Below, one piece after another: positions 16,647-24,088 of a DNA stretch of 47,805 nucleotides (the stretch's first letter is position 1; the number at the start of each line of letters is the position of its first letter). This DNA comes from an uncultured Clostridia bacterium. GTDB taxonomy: Bacteria > Bacillota > Clostridia > Oscillospirales > CAG-382. The stretch lies in NCBI GenBank assembly GCA_947630765.1, contig CANRIX010000016.1:1-47805 (forward strand), given 5' to 3'. The translations under genes were made by a program, and so were the position numbers. The notes under the pieces were generated by a model, which saw only the letters and a list, made by a program, of their open reading frames with translations, had not been told where the DNA came from and searched no databases.

Positions 16647-18075
16647 GAATATACGGGTGACGGCGGTCTTTCTGCTGTTCGTCTGCCTGCTTGCGGTCCT
16701 CCCGGCGGGGGTTTCCGCGACCGGGGAACAGCCCACGGCGCCGACGCTCGTCAACGCGACGGCGGCCTACTGCGTCGACACGCAGCAGGTGCTGACCAGC
16801 ACGCGCGGGGACGAGACGTTCGCGCCCGGCGTGCTGACCAAGCTCGCGGCGCTGATGACGGCGCGGGACATCCTGACCGCCTGCGACGTGCCGCTGAGCC
16901 GGGAAGTGACCGTCCGACAGGCGTGGGTAAAGGGCACATATGCGGTCGGCGACCGCAGTTCGCCCTACCTCGGTCTGGCGGAGGGGGAGACCTATTCGCT
17001 GGAGTACCTGTTCGCCACGTCGCTGGTCGCCAACGCGAACGACGCGTGTGCCTGCCTCGTGCATTACTGCGCCGAAACGCTGATGTCCGAACAGCCGGCG
17101 AACGCCGAAAGCGCCTTCCTCGCGCGGATGAATGCGCTCGCGAAGGACCTCGGGCTGGAGCATACGGTTTTCGGCGACACGATTGGCTACGGCGGGACCG
17201 GCACGACGACGGTCACGGACGCCGTCCGGCTGGCCGCCGCGTTCTACCGCTACAACGACCTCGTGGAGCTTTCCGACTGCGAGTCCTACGGGCGGATCCA
17301 CAATAAGAATTACCTCAAATCCTCGTTCGTCGTGGACGGCTACCTGCTGGAAGGCGCGGTCGGGCTGATCGCGGGGCAGGCGACGGACGGCGGGAATTAC
17401 TGCGTATTAACCGCCTGCGAGCAGGAGGGCATCGCGTACGTGTTCGCCGTCATGGGTGCGCCGAGCGCAATGGTGGACGGCGGAAAGACCTGGTTTGACC
17501 CGGGCAACGCCTACGAGGATATGCTGAAAATGGTCCCGTATGTGCTCGGGCACTTCGGGTTCGTTTCGCTCTGCAAAACGGACGATATCCTCACCGAGCT
17601 GCGCATGGGCGGCGGAGCGGAAAAGGACTTCCTGATCCTGGTCCCCGCCGAGCCGGTCGAGCTGATGGTCCCGAACGGCGACGACCACCCGATCACCAAG
17701 CAGATCACGTTCGATGCGGAAAAGGTCTACAAGAGCGAATTCAACGAAAAGGACTGGGACACGGTCGATCCGCCGGTCCAGCAGGGGGACGTGCTGGGAA
17801 GCGTTTCGTTCCTGCAGGACGGGGCGGTGATCGCGACGGTGGATCTGGTCGCAAGGGATTCGGTGAACAAGGACGCGCTCAAGAACGCGGTCTCCGGCCT
17901 CGGGGATTTCCTGTTCGGCGGAGCGATGGGGAAGCTGCTGCGCATCGTTTTCGCGATCATCGGCGTGTGGATCCTGATCACGATCGTGGTGTTTATCGTC
18001 CGCGCCGTGAAGTGGTTCCGCCGTCGGGAGGGTGGAAAACGCAAGGGAAAGCCCAAGAATGTGAATAAATCGTGA
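16627..18075 (+). CDS. DacF-like D,D-carboxypeptidase homologue, catalytic motifs lost
   Basis: A 482-residue membrane-anchored protein with the layout of peptidase family S11: signal peptide (about 1-31), transpeptidase-like domain (about 40-290), C-terminal beta region, then a transmembrane helix (about 438-462) with a basic tail. All three penicillin-binding motifs are altered. The SxxK position reads V69-L-T-K72, SxN reads N136-A-N138, and KTG reads I248-A-G250. It should therefore neither hydrolyse D-Ala nor bind beta-lactams in the usual way. It probably acts as a binding or regulatory protein in the envelope (inference). The frame is intact and the ribosome site GGAGGAA is strong, so it is not a decaying gene. 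It starts inside ribF. Confidence 0.82.
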   Translation: MRRKTHRNIRVTAVFLLFVCLLAVLPAGVSATGEQPTAPTLVNATAAYCVDTQQVLTSTRGDETFAPGVLTKLAALMTARDILTACDVPLSREVTVRQAWVKGTYAVGDRSSPYLGLAEGETYSLEYLFATSLVANANDACACLVHYCAETLMSEQPANAESAFLARMNALAKDLGLEHTVFGDTIGYGGTGTTTVTDAVRLAAAFYRYNDLVELSDCESYGRIHNKNYLKSSFVVDGYLLEGAVGLIAGQATDGGNYCVLTACEQEGIAYVFAVMGAPSAMVDGGKTWFDPGNAYEDMLKMVPYVLGHFGFVSLCKTDDILTELRMGGGAEKDFLILVPAEPVELMVPNGDDHPITKQITFDAEKVYKSEFNEKDWDTVDPPVQQGDVLGSVSFLQDGAVIATVDLVARDSVNKDALKNAVSGLGDFLFGGAMGKLLRIVFAIIGVWILITIVVFIVRAVKWFRRREGGKRKGKPKNVNKS

Positions 18076-18102
18076 ATTTTTGCAGAAAAAGGAAAAATCC
18101 TC

Positions 18103-18131
18103 TTGCAATCCGTTCGCGAATGTGCTATACT
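18103..18131 (+). promoter_or_regulatory. Sigma-A promoter for secG
   Basis: TTGCAA (18103-18108) and TATACT (18126-18131) have a 17-bp spacer and TGC before the -10. Confidence 0.85.
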
Positions 18132-18141
18132 GCTTATGCTT

Positions 18142-18158
18142 GCGCGGTGTGACCGCGC
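18142..18158 (+). other. Short GC-rich hairpin in the secG leader
   Basis: GCGCGGT (18142-18148) and ACCGCGC (18152-18158) form a 7-bp stem with a GTG loop close to the 5' end of the transcript. There is no T run. It may protect the mRNA 5' end from RNase J; this is an inference. Confidence 0.45.
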
Positions 18159-18185
18159 GAATGCCGGAAAGGAATGGAAAAAGAT

Positions 18186-18506
18186 ATGACGATTCTGCAA
18201 TATATCATCGGTGCTGTGATTCTGGTGCTTGCGGTGGTGCTGATCTTCATGATCACGCGTCAGCAGGGCAAGCGCAAGGGGTTGGAAAACGTCATCAGCG
18301 GCAACTCCTCGACGAACTCCTACCTCAACAAGACGGAAGCCGCGAAGAAGGGCAAAAAGTTCGAGAAGTGGACGGTCTATTGCTCCATCGTTTTCGTCGT
18401 GCTGGTCATCGCGCTCTACACGGTCACGTCGCTTGCGAAGCTGCCGAGCAGCGATACGTCGTCCGCCGCCGATACGTCGTCCGTCGCGTCCGAAACGCAG
18501 GAATAA
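18186..18506 (+). CDS. secG: Preprotein translocase subunit SecG
   Basis: A 106-residue protein with two transmembrane helices (about 5-23 and 61-80). The conserved SecG loop lies between them: TRQQGKRKGLENVISG, where the family has a Gln, a Gly-Leu and a Gly-Gly turn, followed by a basic segment ending in KKFEKWT. The Ser/Thr-rich C-terminal tail is outside the conserved part. SecG stimulates protein export through SecYE. ATG 18186 is preferred because the ATG at 18174 abuts AAAGGA. It is a monocistronic unit between a promoter and a terminator. Confidence 0.85.
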   Translation: MTILQYIIGAVILVLAVVLIFMITRQQGKRKGLENVISGNSSTNSYLNKTEAAKKGKKFEKWTVYCSIVFVVLVIALYTVTSLAKLPSSDTSSAADTSSVASETQE

Positions 18507-18519
18507 GGCAAGAACATAT

Positions 18520-18553
18520 GCAAAAAACGTCCCGAAAACGGGGCGTTTTTTGC
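18520..18553. terminator. Bidirectional terminator between secG and the minus-strand operon
   Basis: GCAAAAAACG and CGTTTTTTGC arms continue into CCCG/CGGG around an AAAA loop, with one mismatch. A tract and T tract flank the stem on both strands, so it can stop transcription from secG and from the convergent operon starting at 19764. Confidence 0.88.
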
Positions 18554-18563
18554 GTAGAGAGGG

Positions 18564-19046
18564 TTATTTTCGCCGCCTGCCGATCCCGCCGAGCAGGAAG
18601 GATAGGAGGAGCGCCGGTAAGCCAAAGCAAAGAAAGAGGGTGGGCGCCGCATTTGCGACGGATCCCGAGACCGGACCCGCAGGCTCGCTGACGAACGCCG
18701 ACAGCAACAGCAGGACCGGCACGCTCAGCGCGAGCAGGGAGGAGAGTGCACACAGGCAAATCCGGCAGTTCGACGGATTTTCCACCCAGAACAGGCGGCC
18801 GTTCCGAAGCAGGGAAAGCTCCGTCAGCAAAATGGGAAACAGGATGAGGAGCATCGCGAGCAGAATATCCCCCGCGTGCGGCCAGCCGAGGGTATCCACG
18901 CCGGAATACGACCCTTCCAGCGCTCTCGCCGCCCAAAAATCCTGCACATAGCCCACGTAGCGGACCGCCCAGACGACAAACGCGAGCAGGGTGGCGGCGA
19001 CCACGGAGAATCCGACGCACAGGAAGATTTTTTTGGATTTCTTCAT
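18564..19046 (-). CDS. Uncharacterised membrane protein (160 aa)
   Basis: A 160-residue protein with about four hydrophobic helices (roughly 8-30, 60-80, 96-118 and 132-152) and a basic C-terminus. I do not recognise a family. Its start codon overlaps the stop of the XRE regulator by ATGA, so it is the third gene of the DUF2975-XRE operon and may work with the DUF2975 membrane protein. Confidence 0.65.
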   Translation of the reverse strand: MKKSKKIFLCVGFSVVAATLLAFVVWAVRYVGYVQDFWAARALEGSYSGVDTLGWPHAGDILLAMLLILFPILLTELSLLRNGRLFWVENPSNCRICLCALSSLLALSVPVLLLLSAFVSEPAGPVSGSVANAAPTLFLCFGLPALLLSFLLGGIGRRRK

Positions 19047-19273
19047 TCGCGTCCCCCGGGTTGGCGCTTTCGGTATTCCAGCAGGTCGCCCGGTTGGCAG
19101 TCGAGCGCCGCGCAGAGCTTGGCGAGCGTGGTGATCTTCAGCGCCTTCGCCTTGCCGTTTTTCAGGATGGAGATGTTCGCGATCGTGATGCCGACCCTTT
19201 CCGCGAGTTCGGTCACGCTCATTTTGCGTTTGGCGAGCATGACGTCGATATTGAAGATGATTTCGTCTTCCAT
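19043..19273 (-). CDS. XRE (Cro/CI) family regulator, YozG type
   Basis: A 76-residue protein that is almost entirely a helix-turn-helix (about 12-66): MSVTELAERVGITIANISILKNG, split as the helices SVTELAERVG and TIANISILKN, then KITTLAKLCAALDCQPGDLLEY. The form is that of the small regulators encoded next to DUF2975 proteins in Firmicutes. The GAGGAGGAAC ribosome site is good. The TTATCG repeats around the operon promoter (19823-19860) are the natural candidate for its operator. Confidence 0.85.
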   Translation of the reverse strand: MEDEIIFNIDVMLAKRKMSVTELAERVGITIANISILKNGKAKALKITTLAKLCAALDCQPGDLLEYRKRQPGGRE

Positions 19274-19284
19274 GGCGTTCCTCC

Positions 19285-19764
19285 TCAAATGGTCAGGTCG
19301 CTCTGGTCCTGCAGCTCGGCGGCCTTGCGGACAAGGTGCGAGAGCGCGGCGCACGCGACGGAAACGGCGACGCCGGCGAAGGAAAACAGCAGGGAGAGCA
19401 GGGCGATGGACGGGTGGTTCACGCCGAACAGCAGGAACAGCAGGTTCCCGACGAAAAAGACGGCGGCGTCGATCGCCGCGAGGAAGGCGATCCATTGCAG
19501 CAGCTTCGCGTTCGCGACGGAGAAGGATTGGTCGAAGCCGATGTTGACGGCGATGCGCCACGCGAAGACAAGCGCGGCGTAGCACGGAATCGCGGTCACC
19601 CAGATCAGGGTCAGCCACGGCCAGAACCAGCCCGCAAATTCCGGGTACGCGCGGACCGCCTCGCGCCCGAGGAGCGGAATGACGCCCGCGTACACCGCGA
19701 GCCCGCAAACGCCGACCCCCGCGAGGACGCATTTGAGCCATACGGAAAGCGTGGATTGTTTCAT
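19285..19764 (-). CDS. DUF2975 family membrane protein
   Basis: A 159-residue protein with four transmembrane helices (about 8-26, 44-66, 88-108 and 122-144). The spacing and the downstream XRE gene match the DUF2975 family, a common two-gene unit in Firmicutes with no established function. ATG 19764 is chosen because AAAGGAAAACC precedes it and the promoter at 19808-19836 starts transcription about 40 bases upstream, which excludes the longer open frame. Confidence 0.8.
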   Translation of the reverse strand: MKQSTLSVWLKCVLAGVGVCGLAVYAGVIPLLGREAVRAYPEFAGWFWPWLTLIWVTAIPCYAALVFAWRIAVNIGFDQSFSVANAKLLQWIAFLAAIDAAVFFVGNLLFLLFGVNHPSIALLSLLFSFAGVAVSVACAALSHLVRKAAELQDQSDLTI

Positions 19765-19807
19765 GTGGGGTTTTCCTTTCGTTGCGTTTTTTGCTTTCTT
19801 TGGGGAC

Positions 19808-19860
19808 AGTATAACACGGCTCTTATCGTTTGTCAAGTATTTTTTATCGTTTTGCGATAA
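19808..19860 (-). promoter_or_regulatory. Promoter and candidate operator of the DUF2975-XRE operon
   Basis: On the minus strand, TTGACA (19831-19836) and TATACT (19808-19813) have a 17-bp spacer. TTATCGTTT occurs inside the spacer (from 19823) and again from 19844, 21 bp away. The second is part of an inverted repeat TTATCG-N5-CGATAA (19844-19860) just upstream of the -35. Repeats two helical turns apart over a promoter suggest autorepression by the XRE protein. Confidence 0.7.
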
Positions 19861-19895
19861 TTTTTTGAAAAGTAAGAGAGCAAGGATGCAAAAGA

Positions 19896-19922
19896 AAAAC
19901 GGCGCGGATCCCGCGCCGTTTT
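19896..19922. terminator. Terminator hairpin downstream of rnj and repeat element A
   Basis: AAAACGGCGCGG and CCGCGCCGTTTT form a perfect 12-bp stem with an ATC loop. It is symmetrical, so it works on either strand. On the minus strand it lies beyond the RNase J gene and the repeat element. Confidence 0.85.
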
Positions 19923-20079
19923 GTGGGGCTTTATTGGGGCGTTGCCCAATCAGAATTTTTCAAAACTTTCCCGTTCGGCGTTCAAAGCAAAGCGATTCGT
20001 CTATGCAAATCGAAACAACATGACAAGAAGTGCTTCGACAGGCTGGAGTGGCAAAAAAATTTTTGCTGAAGCAAAAATA

Positions 20080-20298
20080 CCATAAAAATAATGTTCCGTA
20101 GGCGGACATGTGCCGCCGGAGGAACCCCTTGAGAGAAAAACGGCGATGGCGGCGTCAGAAGTGGCGCAAGCCGAGCCGGTTTTTTGACGTGCCGACAGTG
20201 TCGGCACGTCCTGAAAGGGGGGTCTATGGGGGGAAAACACAGAGCAAGACGGTGCGGCGACGAAGTCGCTGACGGCGCCGCGATTGTGTTTGCCACCC
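20080..20298 (-). repeat. Structured intergenic element, copy A (3' of rnj)
   Basis: Read on the minus strand it begins 12 bases after the RNase J stop. The head is GGGTGGCAAACACAATCGCG. Then come a 12-bp perfect hairpin (20186-20210), the conserved block GGCTTGCGCCACTTCTGACG, and the stem arms (20175-20185 with 20136-20144). The tail stem GTTCC/GGAAC encloses CATGTCCGCC. It shares these blocks with copies at 26.9, 34.9, 35.1, 37.3 and 43.5 kb. An AT-rich hairpin with a T run follows on the minus strand (about 20051-20078). The 19923-20040 stretch holds no gene. Confidence 0.85.
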
Positions 20299-20310
20299 AT
20301 AAAGCAAATG

Positions 20311-22164
20311 TTACCTTTCCACCTCGGTGATCAGCGTGACGATGACCGGCTTGCGGCGGGTCTTTTGGAAGATGATGTTGAACATATCGTCCTTCAGGCG
20401 TGCGCCGAGGGCGGTCGGGTCGGTCAGACCGCGGTCGAGCGACTTCTGCAGCAGCTTGCGCGCCATATCCGCGAGGTAGCGGAGCAGTTCCTCGCTTTCC
20501 TTGACGTAGACGAACCCACGGGTGACGATCTCCGGCCCGAACGCCAATTCGCCCTCGCTGTCGACGCCCGCCGTGAGGAACACGACGCCGCTTTCGGACA
20601 GGTTGGTACGGTCGCGCAGGACCGCCGATTCCACGCCGTCCCCGCCGCCGCTGTCGATCATGACCGTGCCGGCTTCGACCGTGCCCGCTTCATGGATCCC
20701 GTTGCGGTCCAGCTCGATGATACGACCGGCTTCCGGCAGGAGGACGTTCTTCGGCTTCATGCCGAGCTCCTTGGCGAGGTTCGCGTGGGCGACGAGGTGC
20801 TTGTATTCACCGTGCAGCGGGACGAAGCAGTCCGCGTGCACGAGGCTGTGCAGCAGCTTGAGCTCCTCCCGGCAGGCGTGCCCGGAAACGTGCACGTCGT
20901 CCGTGCGGTCGGTGATGACCGACACGTTGCGCTTGTACAGCTCGTTGATGATGGTCGTGACCAGCTTCTCGTTGCCGGGGATGCAGGACGCGGACAGCAC
21001 GACGAGGTCGGTCGGTCCGAGCGACACCATCGGGTGCGCCCCGAACGCCATGCGGTAGAGCGCGCTCATCGGCTCGCCCTGGCTGCCGGTCGTGATGATG
21101 GCGAGCTTTTCGGGGGGATAGTGCTTGCAGTCGGCGAGGTCGATGACCAGCCCTTCGGGGATCGTGATATACCCCAGCTCCTGCGCCGCGCGCAGGACGT
21201 TCTGCAGGCTCCGCCCGGTCAGGGCGACCTTGCGTCCGCAGCGGGCGCAGGCTTCGAGGATCTGCTGGACGCGGTGGACGTTCGAGGAGAAGGTGGCGAT
21301 GACGACGCGTCGCTGGTCGTCGTTGAAGATGCGGTCGAAGGACGCGGTCAGCGTGCTTTCGCTCGGCGTATAGCCGGGGCGTTCGGCGTTCGTGGAGTCG
21401 CACAGCAGCAGCCGGACCCCCTGCTTGCCGAGTTCGGCGAAGCGACCCAGGTCGATCGGCGTCGTGCCGATGGGGGTGAAGTCGATCTTGAAGTCCCCGG
21501 TGTGGATGATGCGCCCGCAGGGGGTCGTAATGCAGAGCGCGACCGCGTCGGGCATGGAATGGTTGACGTGAATGAATTCGACGTCGAATGCGCCGAGCGT
21601 GACGACCTCGCCCGCGCGGACCTCGTACAGGTCGTCGGTGCGGATGTTGTGCTCGTTGAGCTTGCCGTCGAGGATCCCGAGCGTCAGGCGGGTGCCGTAC
21701 ACGTCGCACTTGACCTTTTTGAGCAGGTAGGGGACCGCGCCGATGTGGTCCTCGTGCCCGTGGGTCAGGATCAGACCGCGCAGCTTCTGCGCGTTGCGCT
21801 GGAGGTAGGTGAAGTCCGGCGTGACGACGTCGACGCCGGGCATATCCTCCTTCGGGAAGGAGATGCCGCAGTCGACGACGATGACGTCGTCCCCGTACTC
21901 GAACGCGGTGATGTTCATGCCGATGCCGTCGACGCCGCCGAGCGGAATGATCCTGACGGGGGCGGACGCGGCGGGCGCGCTCCGAACGCTGTGTCCGCGA
22001 CGTGCGGACGGGACGGCGGTCCTGGGTTCGCTGGCGGAAGCGGCTTTGCCGTTCCGGCGATTGGCGGGCGCCGGGTCCTTGGCGGGCGCCGGCTTGGGGG
22101 CAGGTGCTTTCCGGGACTTCGCGTTTTCTTTCTGCGAGGGATCCCGGTCGATTTTCTTTCTCAT
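20311..22164 (-). CDS. rnj: Ribonuclease J
   Basis: A 617-residue metallo-beta-lactamase-fold RNase with endo- and 5'-exonuclease activity in mRNA decay and RNA maturation. The zinc site THGHEDHIG is at residues 134-142, with the later HTGDFK and the beta-CASP motifs (ASCIPGNE, VSGHACREEL, PLHGEYKHL) in order. Residues 1-68 are a basic Pro/Ala/Lys/Arg-rich tail not found in the Bacillus enzymes; it may bind RNA. AAAGGAG is well placed before ATG 22164. It has its own promoter at 22277-22305. Its mRNA should carry repeat element A in the 3' UTR. Confidence 0.94.
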   Translation of the reverse strand: MRKKIDRDPSQKENAKSRKAPAPKPAPAKDPAPANRRNGKAASASEPRTAVPSARRGHSVRSAPAASAPVRIIPLGGVDGIGMNITAFEYGDDVIVVDCGISFPKEDMPGVDVVTPDFTYLQRNAQKLRGLILTHGHEDHIGAVPYLLKKVKCDVYGTRLTLGILDGKLNEHNIRTDDLYEVRAGEVVTLGAFDVEFIHVNHSMPDAVALCITTPCGRIIHTGDFKIDFTPIGTTPIDLGRFAELGKQGVRLLLCDSTNAERPGYTPSESTLTASFDRIFNDDQRRVVIATFSSNVHRVQQILEACARCGRKVALTGRSLQNVLRAAQELGYITIPEGLVIDLADCKHYPPEKLAIITTGSQGEPMSALYRMAFGAHPMVSLGPTDLVVLSASCIPGNEKLVTTIINELYKRNVSVITDRTDDVHVSGHACREELKLLHSLVHADCFVPLHGEYKHLVAHANLAKELGMKPKNVLLPEAGRIIELDRNGIHEAGTVEAGTVMIDSGGGDGVESAVLRDRTNLSESGVVFLTAGVDSEGELAFGPEIVTRGFVYVKESEELLRYLADMARKLLQKSLDRGLTDPTALGARLKDDMFNIIFQKTRRKPVIVTLITEVER

Positions 22165-22276
22165 AGTACTCCTTTGCTTTGCTTGGATTTTGGGTTTATC
22201 TTTTCCCGCGGAAGGTTCGCTTTCGCGGTACGGAACGAATGTAGCGGCGTCGGCGGTCCGACAGCCTAACTATTCT

Positions 22277-22305
22277 ATGATACGCTATTTTTTCGGTTTT
22301 GTCAA
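22277..22305 (-). promoter_or_regulatory. Sigma-A promoter for rnj
   Basis: On the minus strand, TTGACA (22300-22305) and TATCAT (22277-22282) have a 17-bp spacer. The spacer starts AAACCG. The 5' leader is about 105 bases with no clear structure. Confidence 0.8.
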
Positions 22306-22336
22306 GGGGGAAAACGCATATTTTTCGGCTCGACAG

Positions 22337-22386
22337 ATTCCCGAAGGAAATCCCACGGCGAAATTTCCTTCGGGAATTCGTTTTTT
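22337..22386. terminator. Strong hairpin between the CAP gene and rnj
   Basis: ATTCCCGAAGGAAAT (22337-22351) and ATTTCCTTCGGGAAT (22363-22377) form a perfect 15-bp stem with an 11-base loop. The T run (22381-22386) is on the plus strand. On the minus strand the hairpin directly follows the CAP gene and probably ends its transcript, though with a weak U tract. Confidence 0.7.
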
Positions 22387-22397
22387 CACGGCGGACG

Positions 22398-23099
22398 TTA
22401 CGGGTGTCTGAAGATCTGGACCCAGTAGTATCTCCCGTGCGGGTCAACCGCTTTGGCGACGCCGAGCTCGGTGAAGCGCGCGTCGAGGATGTTGGCGCGA
22501 TGCCCGGGGGAGTTCATCCAGCCGTCCATGACGTCCGCCGGGGAGCGATACCCATAGGCGATATTCTCGCCGACGATGGTGTAGGACACGCCGAAGCGCT
22601 CAAGCATGTCGCTCGGCGAGCCGTAGGTCGGGGAGACGTGGTCAAAGTAGTCGTTGAGGATCATGTCCTGCGCCTTCAGCAGGGCGAGTTCGCAGAGCTT
22701 GTCGGACAGGGTCAGGGCTTCCTTGCCGTCCGATGCACGGTTCTCGTTGACCAGACGGAGGACTTCCTCCGCGTCGGTTTTTGCCGGTGCGGACTGCCCG
22801 CCGCCGGTGAGCTTGAAGGTACCGAGGACGGCACGCTTGAGGAGCATATAGTCCGTGGCGTTGATTTGGCCGTCCTGCGACACGTCGGCGTTCTGCCGGC
22901 GAGCCTCGTCGAGCTTGAAGGTGCCGAGGACGGCACGCTTGAGGAGCATATAGTCCGTAGCGTTGATTTGACCGTCGTTCGTCAGGTCGCCGAGCAGCCC
23001 GGGCTCGCCGGACGCGCTCGCCGGAAGGACCGCGAAGCAGGCGGACAGCAGAAGGACCGCCGCGAGCGTCAAAAGAAGGGGTTTTCTGGTTCTTTTCAT
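22398..23099 (-). CDS. Secreted CAP (SCP/PR-1) protein with type I dockerin
   Basis: A 233-residue extracellular protein. Signal peptide about 1-30. The dockerin is at about 33-95, with two calcium-binding repeats (D-x-N-D-G-x-I-N-A-T-D and S-x-D-G-x-I-N-A-T-D) each followed by YMLLKRAVLGTFKL. The CAP domain is at about 108-233, with the family blocks RLVNENRAS, HVSPTYGSP, GENIAYG, WMNSPGHRANIL and YYWVQIF. Dockerins bind cohesins, so the protein may be attached to a surface scaffold or cellulosome. The dockerin being N-terminal to the CAP domain is unusual. The two dockerin halves are nearly identical at DNA level. An AAGGAG ribosome site is present. Confidence 0.9.
   Translation of the reverse strand: MKRTRKPLLLTLAAVLLLSACFAVLPASASGEPGLLGDLTNDGQINATDYMLLKRAVLGTFKLDEARRQNADVSQDGQINATDYMLLKRAVLGTFKLTGGGQSAPAKTDAEEVLRLVNENRASDGKEALTLSDKLCELALLKAQDMILNDYFDHVSPTYGSPSDMLERFGVSYTIVGENIAYGYRSPADVMDGWMNSPGHRANILDARFTELGVAKAVDPHGRYYWVQIFRHP
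22809..22976 (-). repeat. Recent internal duplication encoding the dockerin halves
   Basis: A 66-bp unit at 22911-22976 recurs at 22809-22874 with three mismatches, offset by 102 bp (34 codons). All the differences leave the encoded ATDYMLLKRAVLGTFKL segment unchanged, which points to recent duplication or gene conversion. Confidence 0.85.
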
Positions 23100-23212
23100 C
23101 GTGAAATTCTCCTTATTGAATTAATTTTTCTACGATTAGTATGGACGGAACGGCGCACGCTTTTTTCGCGAGAAAATCTGGCAAAAAAGTCGCCGAAGTT
23201 TGGGAACGCGGA

Positions 23213-23241
23213 TTGACAGGAGCGGAAAAACGTGCTATACT
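23213..23241 (+). promoter_or_regulatory. Sigma-A promoter for the hydrolase-murF-ddl operon
   Basis: TTGACA (23213-23218) and TATACT (23236-23241) have a 17-bp spacer and TGC before the -10. The rest of 23100-23287 holds no gene that I can see. Confidence 0.85.
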
Positions 23242-23287
23242 GAAAAAAGGAATGCGTTCGGAAAAATTTTGCAAACGGGGGACGGAC

Positions 23288-24088
23288 ATGGCGCAGACAC
23301 AGGTCTTTGGAAGAACCGTGCGGTACGAATGCCGGGGCGAAGAGCGGGACAGGTCGACCGTCGCCCTGTTCCTGCACGGCTGGGGCGCGACCGGCGGGCT
23401 GTTCGGGCGGCTGCTCGACGTCGTCGGGGAGCGGTATTTCGCGCTTGCGCCGGACCTGCCGGGCTTCGGCGGGAGCGAGGAGCCGTCCGAGCCGTGGGAC
23501 GTCGACGGGTTCGTGCGGTTCGTACTGGCGTTTTTGCAGCCGTTTGCGCCGCAGAAGGTGGTGCTGTTCGGGCATTCCTTCGGCGGGCGGATCTGCCTGA
23601 AGTTAGGCGCACGGACGGATTTGCCGTTTTCGGTGGAGAAAATGGTGCTGTTCGACGCCGCCGGAATCCTCCCGAAGCGGGGGCTTTCCTATCGGTGCAA
23701 GGTCGGGACCTATAAGCTCGGCAAGCGATTCCTGTCGCTCCCGCCGGTCCGCAAGCTGTTCCCGGACGCTTTGGAGCGCTTTCGGAGCGGGAAGGGCTCG
23801 TCCGATTACGCCGCCGCGTCGCCGGTCATGAAAGCCTGCCTCGTCAAGGCGGTCAACGAGGACCTGTCCCCACTCCTCCCGAAAATCGCCCCGCCCACCC
23901 TGCTGATCTGGGGGGAAAACGACACCACCACCCCGTTGTCCGACGGACTTCGCATGGAACAGGAGATCCCGGACGCGGGGCTGGTGCGCCTGCCGGGGGT
24001 CGGGCACTTCTCCTTCGCGGAGGACCCGTACACCTGCGAACGCGTTGTGCGCAGTTTCCTGCAGATCGGAGAGGGGGGTCGGAGATGA
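23288..24088 (+). CDS. Alpha/beta hydrolase
   Basis: A 266-residue single-domain hydrolase. The oxyanion segment LFLHGWGAT is near 27-35, the nucleophile elbow GHSFGGR near 97-103 (Ser99), the acid in WGENDT near 213-218 and the base in GVGHFSF near 238-244. The substrate is unknown. It overlaps the MurF-like gene by ATGA. The trio alpha/beta hydrolase, membrane Mur ligase, D-Ala-D-Ala ligase suggests a link to peptidoglycan precursor handling (inference). Confidence 0.88.
   Translation: MAQTQVFGRTVRYECRGEERDRSTVALFLHGWGATGGLFGRLLDVVGERYFALAPDLPGFGGSEEPSEPWDVDGFVRFVLAFLQPFAPQKVVLFGHSFGGRICLKLGARTDLPFSVEKMVLFDAAGILPKRGLSYRCKVGTYKLGKRFLSLPPVRKLFPDALERFRSGKGSSDYAAASPVMKACLVKAVNEDLSPLLPKIAPPTLLIWGENDTTTPLSDGLRMEQEIPDAGLVRLPGVGHFSFAEDPYTCERVVRSFLQIGEGGRR

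Noticed and set aside
20001..20300. Short open frames inside the repeat elements with similar peptides (SGSACATSDAA.., GACPPPKRYF)
   Set aside because: The similarity follows from DNA conservation of the structured element. The frames lack starts and ribosome sites, and differ in phase between copies, so they are not called as genes.
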